DNA from: Agreia sp. VKM Ac-1783
Lineage (GTDB): Bacteria > Actinomycetota > Actinomycetes > Actinomycetales > Microbacteriaceae
NCBI RefSeq assembly: GCF_900177765.1
Contig: NZ_FXWI01000002.1
Span: 248,001-312,000, forward strand
DNA: 64,000 bases
Direction: 5' to 3'
A model generated the notes under the pieces. It searched no databases. It had not been told where the DNA came from and saw nothing but the letters and a program-made list of their open reading frames with translations. Both the position numbers and the translations under genes were made by a program. Shown piece by piece: positions 30,548-40,782 of this stretch. Position 1 is the first letter of the stretch; every line of letters starts with the position of its first letter.

Positions 30548-32262
30548 CAGGAGTCCTTCCCATCTTTCGTGGTATCAGCGGGCTTCTCAGCGGTGAGCTG
30601 GGCTGCCTTGCGCTCGGCGATGGTCTGCCGAAGCGCGGCCTCGCGACCGGCGCCGGACTTCTTTGTGGCGATCGAGTCGACCGGCTTGCGGAACTCGGCG
30701 CGTCCGCGGTAGATCGCGCCGAGCGCTGTCGGGTCGAGGCCGGATGCCTTGTGCCCGCTCGAGAAGAACTTGGTCGCCGCGAGGAGACGAAGCACGGGGT
30801 GGGTGAAGAGGATCACGACGAGAACGTCGATGACGGTCGTGACACCGAGCGTGAGCGCGAACCCGCGAACGTTTCCGACCGCGAGCACGTAGAGCACCAC
30901 GGCAGACAGGAGGTTGACCGCCTTGGCGGCGTAGATGGTGCGCTTGGCGCGGCGCCAACCGGCCTCGACCGCGGATGCCAGTCCCTTGCCGTCTCGGAGC
31001 TCGTCTCTGATTCGTTCGAAGTAGACGATGAACGAGTCGGCCGTGAATCCGATCGCGACGATCAGACCAGCGACCCCGGCGAGCGACAGGCGGAAATCGA
31101 TACGCCACGACATGAGGGCGATCACCAGATAGGTCATGGCGGCGGCGACGACGAGCGAGGCCACGGTGACGAGGCCGAGCGCGCGGTACTGGAAGAGCGA
31201 GTAGATGACCACGAGGATCAGACCGATCAGACCTGCGATGAGCCCGCTGAGGAGCTGCGACGATCCGAGGGTGGCCGAGACGGAGTCGTTGCTCTGCACC
31301 GTGAAGCCGATCGGCAGGGCGCCGAACTTCAGGTTGTCGGCGAGCGTCTTCGCGGAGTCCTGGGTGAAGGATCCGGAGATCTGGGGCCGGCCGTCGGTGA
31401 TGACGGCGTTGGTGGTGGGCGCCGAGATGACCTTGCCGTCGAGCACGATGGCGAACTGGTTCTGGCTGCCCTGGAGTGCGTTCAGGCGGGTGGTGACGTC
31501 GGCGAACTTCGAGGTGCCCTCGTCGTTGAAGACGATGTTGACGACCCACTGGCCGGTCGAGGCTCCGGTCTGCGTCTGAGCGACACCGCTCGTCGCATCC
31601 GAGATCATTTCGCCCGTCACCTCGACGGGGCCGAGGATGTACTTGGCTTGACCGTTCTCATCACATGCGAGGAGTGGCTTGTCCGCGGGGGCCTGTCCGG
31701 CGTCTTTGGCTCCGTCTGAGTCGCAGCCGAAGTTGGTGAACTGGTCCTGAAGGGCCGGCGTGACCCAGTTGAGATCGCTTGCGTTCGTCGGCGCGACGGT
31801 CGGGGTGTCAGACAATCCCTCTGCGGGAGTCGCCGTCGGCGTGACAGCCGCGGTCGGGGCCGCGTCGGCGACGAGCACCGGACGGAATTCGAGCTTCGCC
31901 GACGATTCGATGCGGTTTAGCGTGTCCTGATCAGGGGTTCCCGGAATCGAGACGACGATGTTCTGTCCGCCCTGAGTGCTGATCTCGGCCTCGGAGACGC
32001 CCGAGGCGTCGACGCGCTGCCGGATGATCGACACGGCCTGCGACAGCTGCTCGGCGTTGACCTGCTGGCCGCTCTCGAGCTTCGGCGCGAGAATGATCTG
32101 CGTTCCGCCCTCGAGGTCGAGACCCAGCTTGAGACCCCAGCCCGCGCCGGGGGCGCTGAAGAGTACGCCACCGGCGATGGTTCCGGCGAGCACGGCCAGA
32201 ATGACGACGAGCCAGATGAGCGTTCGCCACGCCTGCTTGACCGCGGAAAGAGTTGATGCCAC
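30547..32262 (-). CDS. secD: Protein translocase subunit SecD
   Basis: 571 residues. One N-terminal helix, GLDLEGGTQIIL (P1 start, about 44-55), a large extracytoplasmic region lengthened by an Ala/Thr/Pro linker (about 140-165), then helices with GFTADSFIVYFERIRDEL. GTG start. Lies between yajC (85-base gap) and secF (one-base overlap). Confidence 0.95.
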   Translation of the reverse strand: MASTLSAVKQAWRTLIWLVVILAVLAGTIAGGVLFSAPGAGWGLKLGLDLEGGTQIILAPKLESGQQVNAEQLSQAVSIIRQRVDASGVSEAEISTQGGQNIVVSIPGTPDQDTLNRIESSAKLEFRPVLVADAAPTAAVTPTATPAEGLSDTPTVAPTNASDLNWVTPALQDQFTNFGCDSDGAKDAGQAPADKPLLACDENGQAKYILGPVEVTGEMISDATSGVAQTQTGASTGQWVVNIVFNDEGTSKFADVTTRLNALQGSQNQFAIVLDGKVISAPTTNAVITDGRPQISGSFTQDSAKTLADNLKFGALPIGFTVQSNDSVSATLGSSQLLSGLIAGLIGLILVVIYSLFQYRALGLVTVASLVVAAAMTYLVIALMSWRIDFRLSLAGVAGLIVAIGFTADSFIVYFERIRDELRDGKGLASAVEAGWRRAKRTIYAAKAVNLLSAVVLYVLAVGNVRGFALTLGVTTVIDVLVVILFTHPVLRLLAATKFFSSGHKASGLDPTALGAIYRGRAEFRKPVDSIATKKSGAGREAALRQTIAERKAAQLTAEKPADTTKDGKDS

Positions 32263-32347
32263 CGGCGAACTCAGCTTTCTTTAGCGCACGCCCCAACCAG
32301 AGCGGCCGGGTGTGTGTTGTGCGCGAGGGGTTGGAAAAGGAGGGAGG

Positions 32348-32767
32348 TTACTCGTCGACTTTGTCGGTCTTCGACGTCGTGGAGCCCGAGCTGGTGGGCT
32401 TCGAGTCGGGAGTCGTCTCGACGGTCTCTTCGACACGCTTGCCGAATGCGGGCTCGGTGGTCGCCGCGTCGGTGTCGGTGTCGTCGGTGGTGTCATTGTC
32501 GTGGTCGTCGATGACCCGGGTGACGACCTGGCGGTGCACGGTGAGCACGGTACCGGGCGACGTCTCGAGCAGAACCTTGTTGTCGTCCTCATCGATGTCG
32601 AGAATGGTTCCGAAGACGCCGAAGTTGGTCATGACGTCTGCGCCGACCTGCACCTTCTGCTGCAGCTCTGCAGCCTCGCGCTGGCGCTTACGGCTGTTGC
32701 GGAACATGAAGAACACGAGGATGGCCAGTACCGCCAGCATGCCAATGGTTAGGGGATCAAGAGCCAT
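32348..32767 (-). CDS. yajC: Preprotein translocase subunit YajC
   Basis: 139 residues. One N-terminal membrane helix (LTIGMLAVLAILVFFMFRN, residues 5-23), the NSRKRQREAAELQQKVQVG joint and the VMTNFGVFGTILDIDEDDN domain, then a Thr/Asp-rich tail of about 40 residues. Accessory to SecDF. A perfect TATAAT overlaps the ruvB stop upstream. Confidence 0.93.
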   Translation of the reverse strand: MALDPLTIGMLAVLAILVFFMFRNSRKRQREAAELQQKVQVGADVMTNFGVFGTILDIDEDDNKVLLETSPGTVLTVHRQVVTRVIDDHDNDTTDDTDTDAATTEPAFGKRVEETVETTPDSKPTSSGSTTSKTDKVDE

Positions 32768-32855
32768 GAAAAAGTCGTGCCTTCCAGCAATGGGGGGTGA
32801 TTGTCGGCTTCATACTAGTGACGCCGCCTGAGGGCGGGCCTATGGGCCACAGTGA

Positions 32856-32861
32856 ATTATA
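32856..32861 (-). promoter_or_regulatory. Candidate internal promoter for yajC-secD-secF
   Basis: A perfect TATAAT on the minus strand that overlaps the ruvB stop codon. It would give a leader of about 80 bases. The -35 region is poor. Confidence 0.45.
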
Positions 32862-33909
32862 GGTCATCGCCGAACAGGGAGTCCGACGAACGGTCGATTC
32901 CCATGTGCCGCCATCCCGCGGCAGTGGCCACCCGTCCACGCGGGGTCCGCGTGATCAGACCGACCCGAACGAGGAAGGGCTCGACGACGCTCTCGATCGT
33001 CTCGGCCTCCTCGCCGACCGACACGGCGAGGGTGCTGAGGCCCACGGGCCCCCCATTGAAGCGCGTGATCAAGATGTTCATGACCGCTCGGTCGAGCCGG
33101 TCGAGCCCCAGCACATCCACGTCATAGAGCTCGAGTGCGGCGTCGACGACCGACGTGCTCGCCCGACCACCGTGCACGAGCGCGTAGTCGCGCACTCGCC
33201 GCAGAAGGCGGTTGGCGATGCGCGGCGTTCCTCGTGATCGCTGGGCGATCTCGACGAGGGCAGCCTCGTCGATCGAGAGCTCGATGAGGGCGGCAGCGCG
33301 ACGCAACACGTGCACGAGCTCGTCGGTCGAATAGAACTCGAGGTGCGCGGTGAAGCCGAAACGGTCGCGAAGCGGGTTCGGCAGAAGTCCCGATCGTGTG
33401 GTCGCCCCGACGAGCGTGAACGGCGCCAGGTCCAACGGAATCGAGGTGGCGCCGGCACCCTTGCCGACCATGATGTCGATACGGAAGTCCTCCATGGCGA
33501 GGTACAGCATCTCTTCGGCCGTCCGCGCCATGCGGTGGATCTCGTCGACGAAGAGCACCTCGCCCGGTACCAGCGACGACAACACGGCCGCGAGATCGCC
33601 GGCGTGCTGAATGGCCGGGCCGCTCGTGAGTCTGAGCGGACGGTCGCTCTCGTGCGCGACGATCATCGCGAGCGTGGTCTTGCCGAGACCGGGCGGGCCC
33701 GCGAGCAGGATGTGATCGGGGGTGCGGTTCTGGATGGCGGCCGCCTCGATGAGGAGCTGCAGCTGGCCACGCACCCGGGCCTGACCGACGAACTCGGCGA
33801 GACTCCTGGGTCGGAGCGCTCCCTCGAACGCGATCTCTCCTTCGGAGAGCGGTTCGGGGTTCACAATCGGGCTCGCGTCGCGAGGCGTCGAGGGGTCGGA
33901 GGGCGTCAT
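32857..33909 (-). CDS. ruvB: Holliday junction branch migration ATPase RuvB
   Basis: 350 residues. P-loop GPPGLGKT at 71-78, Walker [11 protein letters not shown], sensor [12 protein letters not shown], and a C-terminal winged helix ending [12 protein letters not shown]. Forms the hexameric motor loaded by RuvA. ATG overlaps the ruvA stop by 4 bases. Confidence 0.97.
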   Translation of the reverse strand: MTPSDPSTPRDASPIVNPEPLSEGEIAFEGALRPRSLAEFVGQARVRGQLQLLIEAAAIQNRTPDHILLAGPPGLGKTTLAMIVAHESDRPLRLTSGPAIQHAGDLAAVLSSLVPGEVLFVDEIHRMARTAEEMLYLAMEDFRIDIMVGKGAGATSIPLDLAPFTLVGATTRSGLLPNPLRDRFGFTAHLEFYSTDELVHVLRRAAALIELSIDEAALVEIAQRSRGTPRIANRLLRRVRDYALVHGGRASTSVVDAALELYDVDVLGLDRLDRAVMNILITRFNGGPVGLSTLAVSVGEEAETIESVVEPFLVRVGLITRTPRGRVATAAGWRHMGIDRSSDSLFGDDL

Positions 33910-34523
33910 CGCGAACCACCCGGGTTACGCGGGCCGAGTTCGGTGAGAGCAAGTCGAAGCAGGGCCTGCACCGACGTCGTCTCGTCGTCCGATGCGTGCA
34001 GGAGCACAGCATCCAGACCGGCCTCGGCCGACCTCTCATTCCAGCCGAGCCCGACGAGCGCGGCCAGCACGTCGTCGCGCACGGTTCCCGTGATCTCTTT
34101 GGCCGGCGCCGGTGCCGCCGCGTAGATGGCGACCTTTCCGGCAAGCGAGAGCACGATGAGCTTGGCCGTCTTCGGGCCGATTCCCGACACCTTGCGGAAG
34201 ACGGCGTCGTCTTCTTGCGCGACGGCGATGGCGATCTGGGCGGGCGAGAGCTCGGCGAGCACGCCCATCGCCGACTTCGGTCCTACACCCGTGACGCCGG
34301 TGAGAAGCGTGAAGAGATCGAGCGAGTCGTGGTCGACGAAGCCGAACAGCGACAGCGAGTCCTCGCGCACGATGAGGCACGTGACGACGGATGCCTCGTG
34401 CCCCACCCTCAGAGACAGAGTGTGGGCCGGAGTCAGGGTCACGTCGAATCCCACTCCCCCGACCTCGATGACGGCGGACGAACCGCTCACGCGGAGGACA
34501 GTTCCTCGAAGGGCAGAAATCAC
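33906..34523 (-). CDS. ruvA: Holliday junction DNA-binding protein RuvA
   Basis: 205 residues. N-terminal OB domain ([12 protein letters not shown]), two helix-hairpin-helix motifs ([17 protein letters not shown] and [13 protein letters not shown]) and a C-terminal domain III that contacts RuvB. GTG start overlapping the ruvC stop as GTGA. Confidence 0.96.
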   Translation of the reverse strand: MISALRGTVLRVSGSSAVIEVGGVGFDVTLTPAHTLSLRVGHEASVVTCLIVREDSLSLFGFVDHDSLDLFTLLTGVTGVGPKSAMGVLAELSPAQIAIAVAQEDDAVFRKVSGIGPKTAKLIVLSLAGKVAIYAAAPAPAKEITGTVRDDVLAALVGLGWNERSAEAGLDAVLLHASDDETTSVQALLRLALTELGPRNPGGSR

Positions 34524-35110
34524 CGTGTCAGCCTACGGGCACTGCCCGCTGCTTTCTCTGCGGCGCGCCACGCCTGCTGGGCGCGGGTCATGCCCGCTCC
34601 GGATGCCGCTCCCTCGGGCGCGTGGGCGCTGCGGGTCGCGGGCGAGCGCCACGCGTGGCAGATGGCGAGGGCCAGGGCGTCGGCGGCGTCGGCGGGTTTG
34701 GGAATCTCGGCGAGGCCGAGGATCTTGGCCACCATCGTGCCCACCTGCTTCTTCTCCGCCTGACCGTACCCGGTGATCGACGCCTTGACCTCCGTCGGGG
34801 TGTGCAGGCTCACGGGGATTCCGTGGCGAGCCGCCGCGAGAAGCGCGATGCCGCTGACCTGGGCCGTGCCCATGACGGTGCTCACGTTGTGCTGGGCGAA
34901 GACCCGCTCGATCGCGATGCTCTCTGGTCTGTGTTCGCCGATGAGTTCGTCGAGACCGAGCGCGATCCCCAGGAGGCGCTGATCGAGATCCATCGTGGGA
35001 GGCGTGCGCACCACAGTGACCGCGACGAGGGTCGCCACTCGATTCGCGGTCACATCGACGACGCCGACGCCGCAGCGTGTGAGCCCTGGATCGATTCCGA
35101 GAACACGCAC
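34520..35110 (-). CDS. ruvC: Holliday junction resolvase RuvC
   Basis: 196 residues. Catalytic Asp in [10 protein letters not shown] (D7), Glu in [13 protein letters not shown], and the [12 protein letters not shown] acidic helix. GTG start, 13 bases after yebC. First of the ruvCAB cluster. Confidence 0.96.
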   Translation of the reverse strand: MRVLGIDPGLTRCGVGVVDVTANRVATLVAVTVVRTPPTMDLDQRLLGIALGLDELIGEHRPESIAIERVFAQHNVSTVMGTAQVSGIALLAAARHGIPVSLHTPTEVKASITGYGQAEKKQVGTMVAKILGLAEIPKPADAADALALAICHAWRSPATRSAHAPEGAASGAGMTRAQQAWRAAEKAAGSARRLTR

Positions 35111-35123
35111 GTCGGGGTGGGCC

Positions 35124-35888
35124 CTACTCCTCGTCGGTGTCGAGTTCGGCGCGGACCTCGTCGCTCAGATCGACATTGCTGTAGACGTTCTGCACGTCAT
35201 CGCTGTCTTCGAGCGCATCGATGAGCTTGAAGACCTTGCGGGCTCCCTCGGCGTCGACATTGACCTTGAGCGATGCGACGAACTCGACGTCTGCCGAGTC
35301 GTACTCGATGCCCGCCGTCTGCAGCGCCTCGCGGTTGGCCACCAGCTCGCTGGGATCGGTGACGATCTCGTACTGGGCGCCGTGGTCGATGACCTCTTCA
35401 GCGCCGGCGTCGAGCACAGCGAGAAGCACGTCGTCTTCGGTCAGGGCATCGGCGTGGGGCACGGCGATGACGCCCTTCCGCGCGAAGTTGTACGCGACGC
35501 TTCCGGGGTCGGCCATCGCTCCGCCGTTGCGGCTCATGGCCGTGCGCACTTCTGCAGCTGCACGGTTGCGGTTCTCGGTGAGGCACTCGATCAGCAGTGC
35601 GACGCCGTTGGGGCCGTAACCCTCGTACATGATCGTCTGGTAGTCGACCGACTCGCCGGTGAGTCCCGCTCCGCGCTTGACCGCGCGGTTGATGTTGTCG
35701 ATGGGCACCGACGTCTTCTTGGCCTTCTGGATGGCGTCGACGAGGGTGGGGTTGCCGTTGAGGTCAGCGCCGCCGATCTTGGCGGCGACCTCGATGTTCT
35801 TGATCAGCTTGGCGAACGACTTTGCTCGGCGCTGGTCTTTGACGGCTTTTTGGTGCTTGGTGGTCGCCCACTTGGAATGCCCGGACAC
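35124..35888 (-). CDS. yebC: YebC/PmpR family protein
   Basis: 254 residues. N-terminal [17 protein letters not shown] signature and the [21 protein letters not shown] core are diagnostic. The family is described as transcription regulators and, more recently, as factors helping translation of difficult peptide stretches. It precedes ruvC as in many bacteria. GTG start; TAGACT lies about 39 bases upstream. Confidence 0.94.
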   Translation of the reverse strand: MSGHSKWATTKHQKAVKDQRRAKSFAKLIKNIEVAAKIGGADLNGNPTLVDAIQKAKKTSVPIDNINRAVKRGAGLTGESVDYQTIMYEGYGPNGVALLIECLTENRNRAAAEVRTAMSRNGGAMADPGSVAYNFARKGVIAVPHADALTEDDVLLAVLDAGAEEVIDHGAQYEIVTDPSELVANREALQTAGIEYDSADVEFVASLKVNVDAEGARKVFKLIDALEDSDDVQNVYSNVDLSDEVRAELDTDEE

Positions 35889-35926
35889 TGTTTCTGCTCC
35901 CTGCGTGCTCTATTCGATCAACGTTC

Positions 35927-35932
35927 AGTCTA
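35927..35932 (-). promoter_or_regulatory. Candidate -10 box of yebC-ruvCAB
   Basis: TAGACT on the minus strand in the pdxT-yebC gap. Just upstream, a 9-bp inverted repeat (TGAGCGGCG 35934-35942 with CGCCGCTCA 35963-35971) brackets the -35 position and could instead end pdxT transcription. Confidence 0.45.
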
Positions 35933-35987
35933 GTGAGCGGCGTGTCGCCCCCCTCGGAGAACCGCCGCTCATGACCGGTGTGCCGCC

Positions 35988-36596
35988 CTAGCGCGAGGCC
36001 CGGACCTTGTCGAGGAAGTACTCGTGGAATCGCACGTCTCCGGTGACCTCCGGGTGGAAGGCCGTGCCGAGGAGATTCTGCGACTCGACGGCCACCACCC
36101 GAGCGTCGTCGAGTTGGGCGAGCACGGTGACCCCCTCGCCGACGGACTCGACGACGGGCGCTCGGATGAAGACGGCGTGCACGGGTGGATCTCCGAGCGC
36201 GGGCACCGAGAGATCCGTCTCGAATGAATCCAGTTGATTGCCGAAGGCGTTGCGCCTCACTGAGATGGAAAGCCCTCCGAGGGTCTGTTGACCCGGGATC
36301 GCGTCGAGCACGCCGTCGGCCAACATGATCAGGCCGGCGCAGGTGCCGTAGACCGGCAGGCCACCCGAGATCGCGGCACGAAGCGGCTCAGCGAGTCCGA
36401 AAGCCCTCGACAACTTGTCCATGACACTCGATTCGCCGCCCGGGATGACCAGTCCATCGATGTCATCGATCTCCTCGGGGCGGCGTACCGGAACGGCATC
36501 CGCCCCGAGCGAGCTCAGGACGCGAAGGTGCTCGCGGAAGTCGCCCTGAAGGGCGAGGACCCCGACCCGCGGGGCGGTGCCGTGACTACCAGCCAC
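35988..36596 (-). CDS. pdxT: Pyridoxal 5'-phosphate synthase glutaminase PdxT
   Basis: 202 residues from GTG 36596 ([18 protein letters not shown]). Glutaminase that feeds ammonia to PdxS. Nucleophile Cys in YGTCAGLI, oxyanion GGESSVM, and His-Glu in FHPEV near the C-terminus. The start lies 11 bases inside the pdxS coding end, so the two are translationally linked. Confidence 0.94.
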   Translation of the reverse strand: MAGSHGTAPRVGVLALQGDFREHLRVLSSLGADAVPVRRPEEIDDIDGLVIPGGESSVMDKLSRAFGLAEPLRAAISGGLPVYGTCAGLIMLADGVLDAIPGQQTLGGLSISVRRNAFGNQLDSFETDLSVPALGDPPVHAVFIRAPVVESVGEGVTVLAQLDDARVVAVESQNLLGTAFHPEVTGDVRFHEYFLDKVRASR

Positions 36597-37503
36597 GCTC
36601 GGAGAGCCGGTGCGGCGCGGGCACATCGGCGACGTTGATGCCGACCATCGCCTCGCCGAGGCCTCGCGAGACCTCGGCGACGACGGTCGGGTCGTCGTAG
36701 AAGGTCGTCGCCTTGACGATCGCGGCCGCGCGCTCTGCCGGGTTGCCCGACTTGAAGACACCCGATCCGACGAAGACGCCATCGGCACCGAGCTGCATCA
36801 TCATCGCGGCGTCGGCGGGAGTCGCCACGCCGCCGGCGGTGAACAGCACGACCGGAAGCGTTCCTGTCTCGGCGATCTCGACGACGAGGTCGTAGGGAGC
36901 CTGCAGCTCTTTCGCGGCGACGTAGAGCTCGTCTTTCGACATCGACGACAGAGCGGCGATCTCGGACTTGATCTTGCGGATGTGCTTGGTGGCTTCGGAG
37001 ACGTCGCCGGTTCCGGCTTCACCCTTGGAGCGGATCATCGCCGCACCCTCGTTGATGCGGCGCAGTGCTTCGCCGAGGTTGGTCGCTCCGCACACGAAGG
37101 GAACCTGGAACTTCCACTTGTCGATGTGGTTGACGTAGTCTGCGGGACTCAGCACTTCGGACTCGTCGATGTAGTCGACGCCGAGAACCTGGAGCACCTG
37201 CGCCTCGACGAAGTGTCCGATGCGCGCCTTGGCCATAACGGGGATGGAGACGGCGCCGATGATTCCGTCGATGAGGTCGGGGTCGCTCATGCGCGCGACG
37301 CCACCCTGCGATCGGATGTCGGCGGGAACGCGCTCGAGAGCCATGACGGCGACGGCGCCTGCTTCTTCGGCGATCTTCGCCTGCTCGGCGTTGACCACGT
37401 CCATGATCACGCCGCCCTTCAGCATCTCCGCGAGACCGCGCTTGACGCGGCTCGATCCATGCTCGGTACGGCCATTCTGTGAAGGTGTTTCTAGGGTGCT
37501 CAT
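36586..37503 (-). CDS. pdxS: Pyridoxal 5'-phosphate synthase PdxS
   Basis: 305 residues, TIM barrel that builds PLP from ribose 5-phosphate, glyceraldehyde 3-phosphate and ammonia. [21 protein letters not shown], the catalytic Lys in [10 protein letters not shown] and the phosphate loop [12 protein letters not shown] are present. DXP-independent B6 route, even though dxs is also in the window. Confidence 0.97.
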   Translation of the reverse strand: MSTLETPSQNGRTEHGSSRVKRGLAEMLKGGVIMDVVNAEQAKIAEEAGAVAVMALERVPADIRSQGGVARMSDPDLIDGIIGAVSIPVMAKARIGHFVEAQVLQVLGVDYIDESEVLSPADYVNHIDKWKFQVPFVCGATNLGEALRRINEGAAMIRSKGEAGTGDVSEATKHIRKIKSEIAALSSMSKDELYVAAKELQAPYDLVVEIAETGTLPVVLFTAGGVATPADAAMMMQLGADGVFVGSGVFKSGNPAERAAAIVKATTFYDDPTVVAEVSRGLGEAMVGINVADVPAPHRLSERGW

Positions 37504-37543
37504 TGTGTCCTCTCGAACCCGATTCTACTCGGGGTGCTGGTGT

Positions 37544-38110
37544 CTAGGCTGACTCGGGCCAGGCGGCGGCGATCGACGCGCGTACGTCGCCGAGAAGCTG
37601 CGGAAGGGCTTTCGTCTTCGCGATGATCGGGAAGAAATTCGAATCCTGGGACCATCGAGGAACGACGTGCTGGTGAAGATGATCCGCGATTCCTGCGCCC
37701 GCGACTCTGCCCTGATTCATGCCGATGTTGAAGCCGTGGCACTGCGACGTCTCACGAACGACTCTCATCGCCGTCTGCGTGAGCGCGGCGATCTCCACGA
37801 CCTCGGCCTCGGTCGCCTCGTCATAGAGGGAGACGTGGCGATAGGGACAGACGAGCAGGTGGCCGCTGTTATAGGGGAAGAGATTCAGCAGCACGTACGC
37901 GTGCTCGCCTCGATGAACGATGAGAGCTTCTTCGTCGCTCAGCTGGGGCGCACGGCAGAACGGGCACGAGTCTTCTCCCGACACCGGGCCGTTCTCGATG
38001 TAGACCATCCGGTGCGGCGTCCACAGCCGCTGGTAGGCATCCGGAACCGCAGCGAAATCGGCCGAGCTCTCGATCGGAACCTCGGGAAATTCTTGGTCTG
38101 CGGGAATCAC
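37544..38110 (-). CDS. HIT family hydrolase
   Basis: 188 residues. Histidine triad HLHQHVV with preceding [17 protein letters not shown], and an N-terminal CPFC pair that with later histidines may bind zinc. Closest by pattern to the Ap4A-phosphorylase-like HIT proteins found next to thrS in mycobacteria. GTG start overlapping the thrS stop as GTGA, so it is tied to synthetase expression; a role in clearing AMP-linked by-products is plausible inference. Confidence 0.9.
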   Translation of the reverse strand: MIPADQEFPEVPIESSADFAAVPDAYQRLWTPHRMVYIENGPVSGEDSCPFCRAPQLSDEEALIVHRGEHAYVLLNLFPYNSGHLLVCPYRHVSLYDEATEAEVVEIAALTQTAMRVVRETSQCHGFNIGMNQGRVAGAGIADHLHQHVVPRWSQDSNFFPIIAKTKALPQLLGDVRASIAAAWPESA

Positions 38111-40074
38111 GCCTGTCCCTGGCTGGTGACCTGCAGACGCGAGTCGATCGCTGCCCGGATGCGGGCGACGGCCTCGTCGATCGGCACGCCGTTCTCCTGC
38201 GTGCCGTCGCGGAAGCGGAAGCTCACGGAACCCTGAGCTCGGTCCTCTTCTCCCGCGATGAGCAGGAACGGGACCTTCTGCAGAGTGTGATTGCGGATCT
38301 TCTTCTGCATGCGGTCGGCCGACACGTCGAGCTCCGCCCGCACGCCCTGCTTCTTCAGGGTGGACACGACCTCCGCGAGGTAGTCCTCGTACTGTTCGGC
38401 GATAGGGATTCCCACGACCTGAACGGGTGCGAGCCAGACCGGGAAAGCGCCGGCGTAGTGCTCGGTGAGCACGCCGAAGAAGCGCTCGATCGATCCGAAG
38501 AGTGCGCGGTGGATCATCACCGGGCGCTTCTTGGTGCCATCCGACGCCGTGTACTCGAGTTCGAACCGCTCCGGGAGGTTGAAGTCCAGCTGGACCGTGG
38601 ACATCTGCCAGGTGCGACCGATCGCATCACGAGCCTGCACCGAGATCTTGGGTCCGTAGAACGCGGCTCCCCCGGGATCGGGCACGAGCTCGAGTCCGGA
38701 TTCGGCGGCGACCTCGGCGAGGGTCGATGTCGCCTCTTCCCAGACGTCGTCGTCGCCGACGTACTTCTCGGGGTCTTTGGTCGACAGTTCGAGGTAGAAG
38801 TCGGTCAGGCCGTAGTCACGAAGCAGCGCCAAAATGAAGTTGAGCGTCTTGGTGAGCTCTTCCTTCATATTCTCGCGCGAGGTGAAGATGTGCGCGTCGT
38901 CCATGGTGAGGCCGCGCACCCGGGTAAGGCCGTGCACGACACCCGACTTCTCGTTGCGGTACACCGTGCCGAACTCGAAGAGGCGAAGAGGGAGATCCCG
39001 ATACGAGCGGCCCGACGAGCGATACACGAGGATGTGCATCGGGCAGTTCATGGGCTTGAGGTAGTAGTCGGCTCCCTGGCGAGTGATCTCGCCTTCCTCG
39101 TTGCGGCCCTCGTCGAGGTGCATCGGGGGGAACATGCCGTCGGCGTACCACCCGAGGTGGCCGGACTGCTCGAAGAGATGCGCCTTGGTGATGTGGGGTG
39201 TGTAGACGAAGTCGTAGCCCTCCTCCTCGTGCTTTCGACGGGAGTAGTCCTCCATCTCACGGCGGATGATCCCGCCCTTGGGGTGGAAGACGGCGAGACC
39301 GGAACCGATCTCGTCGGGGAAGGAGAAGAGGTCGAGCTCGTTGCCCAGTTTGCGGTGGTCGCGCTTCGCGGCCTCCTCGAGGCGCGCCTGGTAGGCACGC
39401 AGCTCGTCCTTGGTCGGCCACGCCGTTCCGTAGATGCGCTGGAGCTGCTTGTTCTTCTCGGAGCCGCGCCAGTAGGCGGCGGCCAGCCGCGTGATCGAGA
39501 ATCCGTTTCCGACCAGGCGTGTCGATGGCAGGTGGGGACCGCGGCACAGATCCTTCCACAGGGTCTCGCCGGTCTTGGGGTCGACGTTGTCGTAGATGGT
39601 GAGCTCGGCGCCGCCGACCTCGACCGACTCGTCTGCAGTCTCGTCCTCGGGGGCTCCCTTGAGCCCGATGAGTTCGAGCTTGTAGGGCTCGTCGGCCATC
39701 TCGGCCCTGGCCTCGTCTTCGGTGACGACGCGGCGAGTGAATCGCTGGCCCTGGCGGATGATCCGCTCCATGGCCTTCTCGATGGCTTTGATGTTCTCGG
39801 GAGTGAACGGCTCCGCGACATCGAAGTCGTAGTAGAAACCGTCGGCGATGGGCGGCCCGATGCCCAGCTTCGCCTCGGGGTTGATCGTCTGAACGGCCTG
39901 AGCGAGCACGTGGGCGGCAGAGTGGCGCAGGATGTTGAGGCCGTCTGGGGAATCTATGGAGACGGGTTCGGTGTCGTCGCTCGCCTCGACCGTCGTGGCG
40001 AGGTCGCGCAGCTCACCGTTCACCCTCATGGCCACGATGGGCCGGTCCGGAAAGAGTTCGAATCCGTCAACCAC
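38107..40074 (-). CDS. thrS: Threonyl-tRNA synthetase
   Basis: 655 residues. A reduced N-terminal part, the tRNA-SAD editing domain ([13 protein letters not shown] near residue 50), HLPSTR, the class II core with zinc ligand [10 protein letters not shown], and the C-terminal anticodon domain. GTG start. AAGGAG lies 11-12 bases upstream, rather far. No T-box leader is seen: the upstream gap to the tRNA gene is short. Confidence 0.96.
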   Translation of the reverse strand: MVDGFELFPDRPIVAMRVNGELRDLATTVEASDDTEPVSIDSPDGLNILRHSAAHVLAQAVQTINPEAKLGIGPPIADGFYYDFDVAEPFTPENIKAIEKAMERIIRQGQRFTRRVVTEDEARAEMADEPYKLELIGLKGAPEDETADESVEVGGAELTIYDNVDPKTGETLWKDLCRGPHLPSTRLVGNGFSITRLAAAYWRGSEKNKQLQRIYGTAWPTKDELRAYQARLEEAAKRDHRKLGNELDLFSFPDEIGSGLAVFHPKGGIIRREMEDYSRRKHEEEGYDFVYTPHITKAHLFEQSGHLGWYADGMFPPMHLDEGRNEEGEITRQGADYYLKPMNCPMHILVYRSSGRSYRDLPLRLFEFGTVYRNEKSGVVHGLTRVRGLTMDDAHIFTSRENMKEELTKTLNFILALLRDYGLTDFYLELSTKDPEKYVGDDDVWEEATSTLAEVAAESGLELVPDPGGAAFYGPKISVQARDAIGRTWQMSTVQLDFNLPERFELEYTASDGTKKRPVMIHRALFGSIERFFGVLTEHYAGAFPVWLAPVQVVGIPIAEQYEDYLAEVVSTLKKQGVRAELDVSADRMQKKIRNHTLQKVPFLLIAGEEDRAQGSVSFRFRDGTQENGVPIDEAVARIRAAIDSRLQVTSQGQA

Positions 40075-40111
40075 TTTTTGTCCCGCTCCTTGTTATGTCA
40101 CCGACCTATCC

Positions 40112-40117
40112 ACTGTA
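40112..40117 (-). promoter_or_regulatory. Candidate -10 box of thrS
   Basis: TACAGT on the minus strand about 38 bases before the thrS start; leader of about 30 bases. -35 not clear. Confidence 0.4.
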
Positions 40118-40185
40118 GTGCCGGGTACGAGCAGCTCGATCCCGAGGCGTTCGGCGTGCGCACGGCGCCGGATGCCCGGGAACGA

Positions 40186-40212
40186 CAAAAGCCCCCGGTT
40201 TCCCGGGGGCTT
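40186..40212 (-). terminator. Terminator of the Gly-Cys-Val tRNA operon
   Basis: Stem AAGCCCCCGG / CCGGGGGCTT with a 4-base loop and TTTTG on the minus strand, 10 bases after tRNA-Val. Confidence 0.9.
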
Positions 40213-40221
40213 CATGTTCTG

Positions 40222-40293
40222 TGGGCGATACTGGGATCGAACCAGTGACCTCTTCCGTGTCAGGGAAGCGCGCTACCGCTGCGCCAATCGCCC
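40222..40293 (-). tRNA. tRNA-Val (GAC)
   Basis: 72 bases. Acceptor GGGCGAT/ATCGCCC, anticodon loop CTGACAC between CTTCC and GGAAG gives GAC. T-loop GGTTCGATCC present. CCA not encoded. Confidence 0.97.
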
Positions 40294-40342
40294 ATTCGTT
40301 GTGTCTCGAGACGAGACCGGGTGAGTGAGACCCTGTGAGTGG

Positions 40343-40413
40343 AGGTGGCGACGGGATTTGAACCCGTGTGGACGGCTTTGCAGGCCGCTGCCTCGCCTCT
40401 CGGCCACGCCACC
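40343..40413 (-). tRNA. tRNA-Cys (GCA)
   Basis: 71 bases. Acceptor GGTGGCG/CGCCACC, anticodon loop CTGCAAA gives GCA, T-arm GGTTCAAATCC. The three bases after the discriminator read CCA, so CCA may be encoded. Confidence 0.97.
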
Positions 40414-40466
40414 ATTCTTTGAGCTACACGTAGCACATGACTGTGCTTTGTGAATCTTCACACTCG

Positions 40467-40538
40467 AGCGGATGACGAGATTCGAACTCGCGACCCTAAC
40501 CTTGGCAAGGTTATGCGCTACCACTGCGCCACATCCGC
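40467..40538 (-). tRNA. tRNA-Gly (GCC)
   Basis: 72 bases. Acceptor GCGGATG/CATCCGC, anticodon loop TTGCCAA gives GCC, T-arm AGTTCGAATCT. First gene of the three-tRNA minus-strand operon. Confidence 0.97.
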
Positions 40539-40567
40539 ATTTGCTCGCTTTTCGGCGTGCGTTGAAG

Positions 40568-40597
40568 ACTCTAGCCGAAACATCGCGGCATGACCAA
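40568..40597 (-). promoter_or_regulatory. Promoter of the Gly-Cys-Val tRNA operon
   Basis: TTGGTC, 18 bases, TAGAGT on the minus strand, placing the start about 23 bases before tRNA-Gly. Confidence 0.65.
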
Positions 40598-40746
40598 ACC
40601 GAGCACTCTTCTTGTTCATCTCAAGGGGGTACAAGGCGCGCCTGACCCCGGAACGAGGCCGAACTCAGATGCCGAATGCAAGAGGACGCCCCGGGCGTGT
40701 CGGGGAGATTCCGGCTGCCGATGTGCAGAGCGCGCGTCGCGTCGGC

Positions 40747-40752
40747 TAAGAT
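40747..40752 (+). promoter_or_regulatory. Candidate -10 box for tRNA-Val (CAC)
   Basis: TAAGAT (TANNNT) 30 bases before the tRNA; -35 candidate GTGCAG (40723-40728) at 18 bases is weak. Confidence 0.5.
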
Positions 40753-40782
40753 CGATCCGCGCTGCTTCGTGCGGCGTGTGAC

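Noticed and set aside
28376-30712. A 778-codon antisense open frame across rel and secF
   Set aside because: Mirrors codon bias of the two genes; no recognisable domain.
40075-40221. T-box riboswitch upstream of thrS
   Set aside because: Upstream leader is only about 30-110 bases, with no T-box sequence and no antiterminator; the hairpin there belongs to the tRNA operon.
38287-40248. A 653-codon antisense open frame across thrS that runs into tRNA-Val
   Set aside because: Shadow of thrS; it ends within a tRNA gene.
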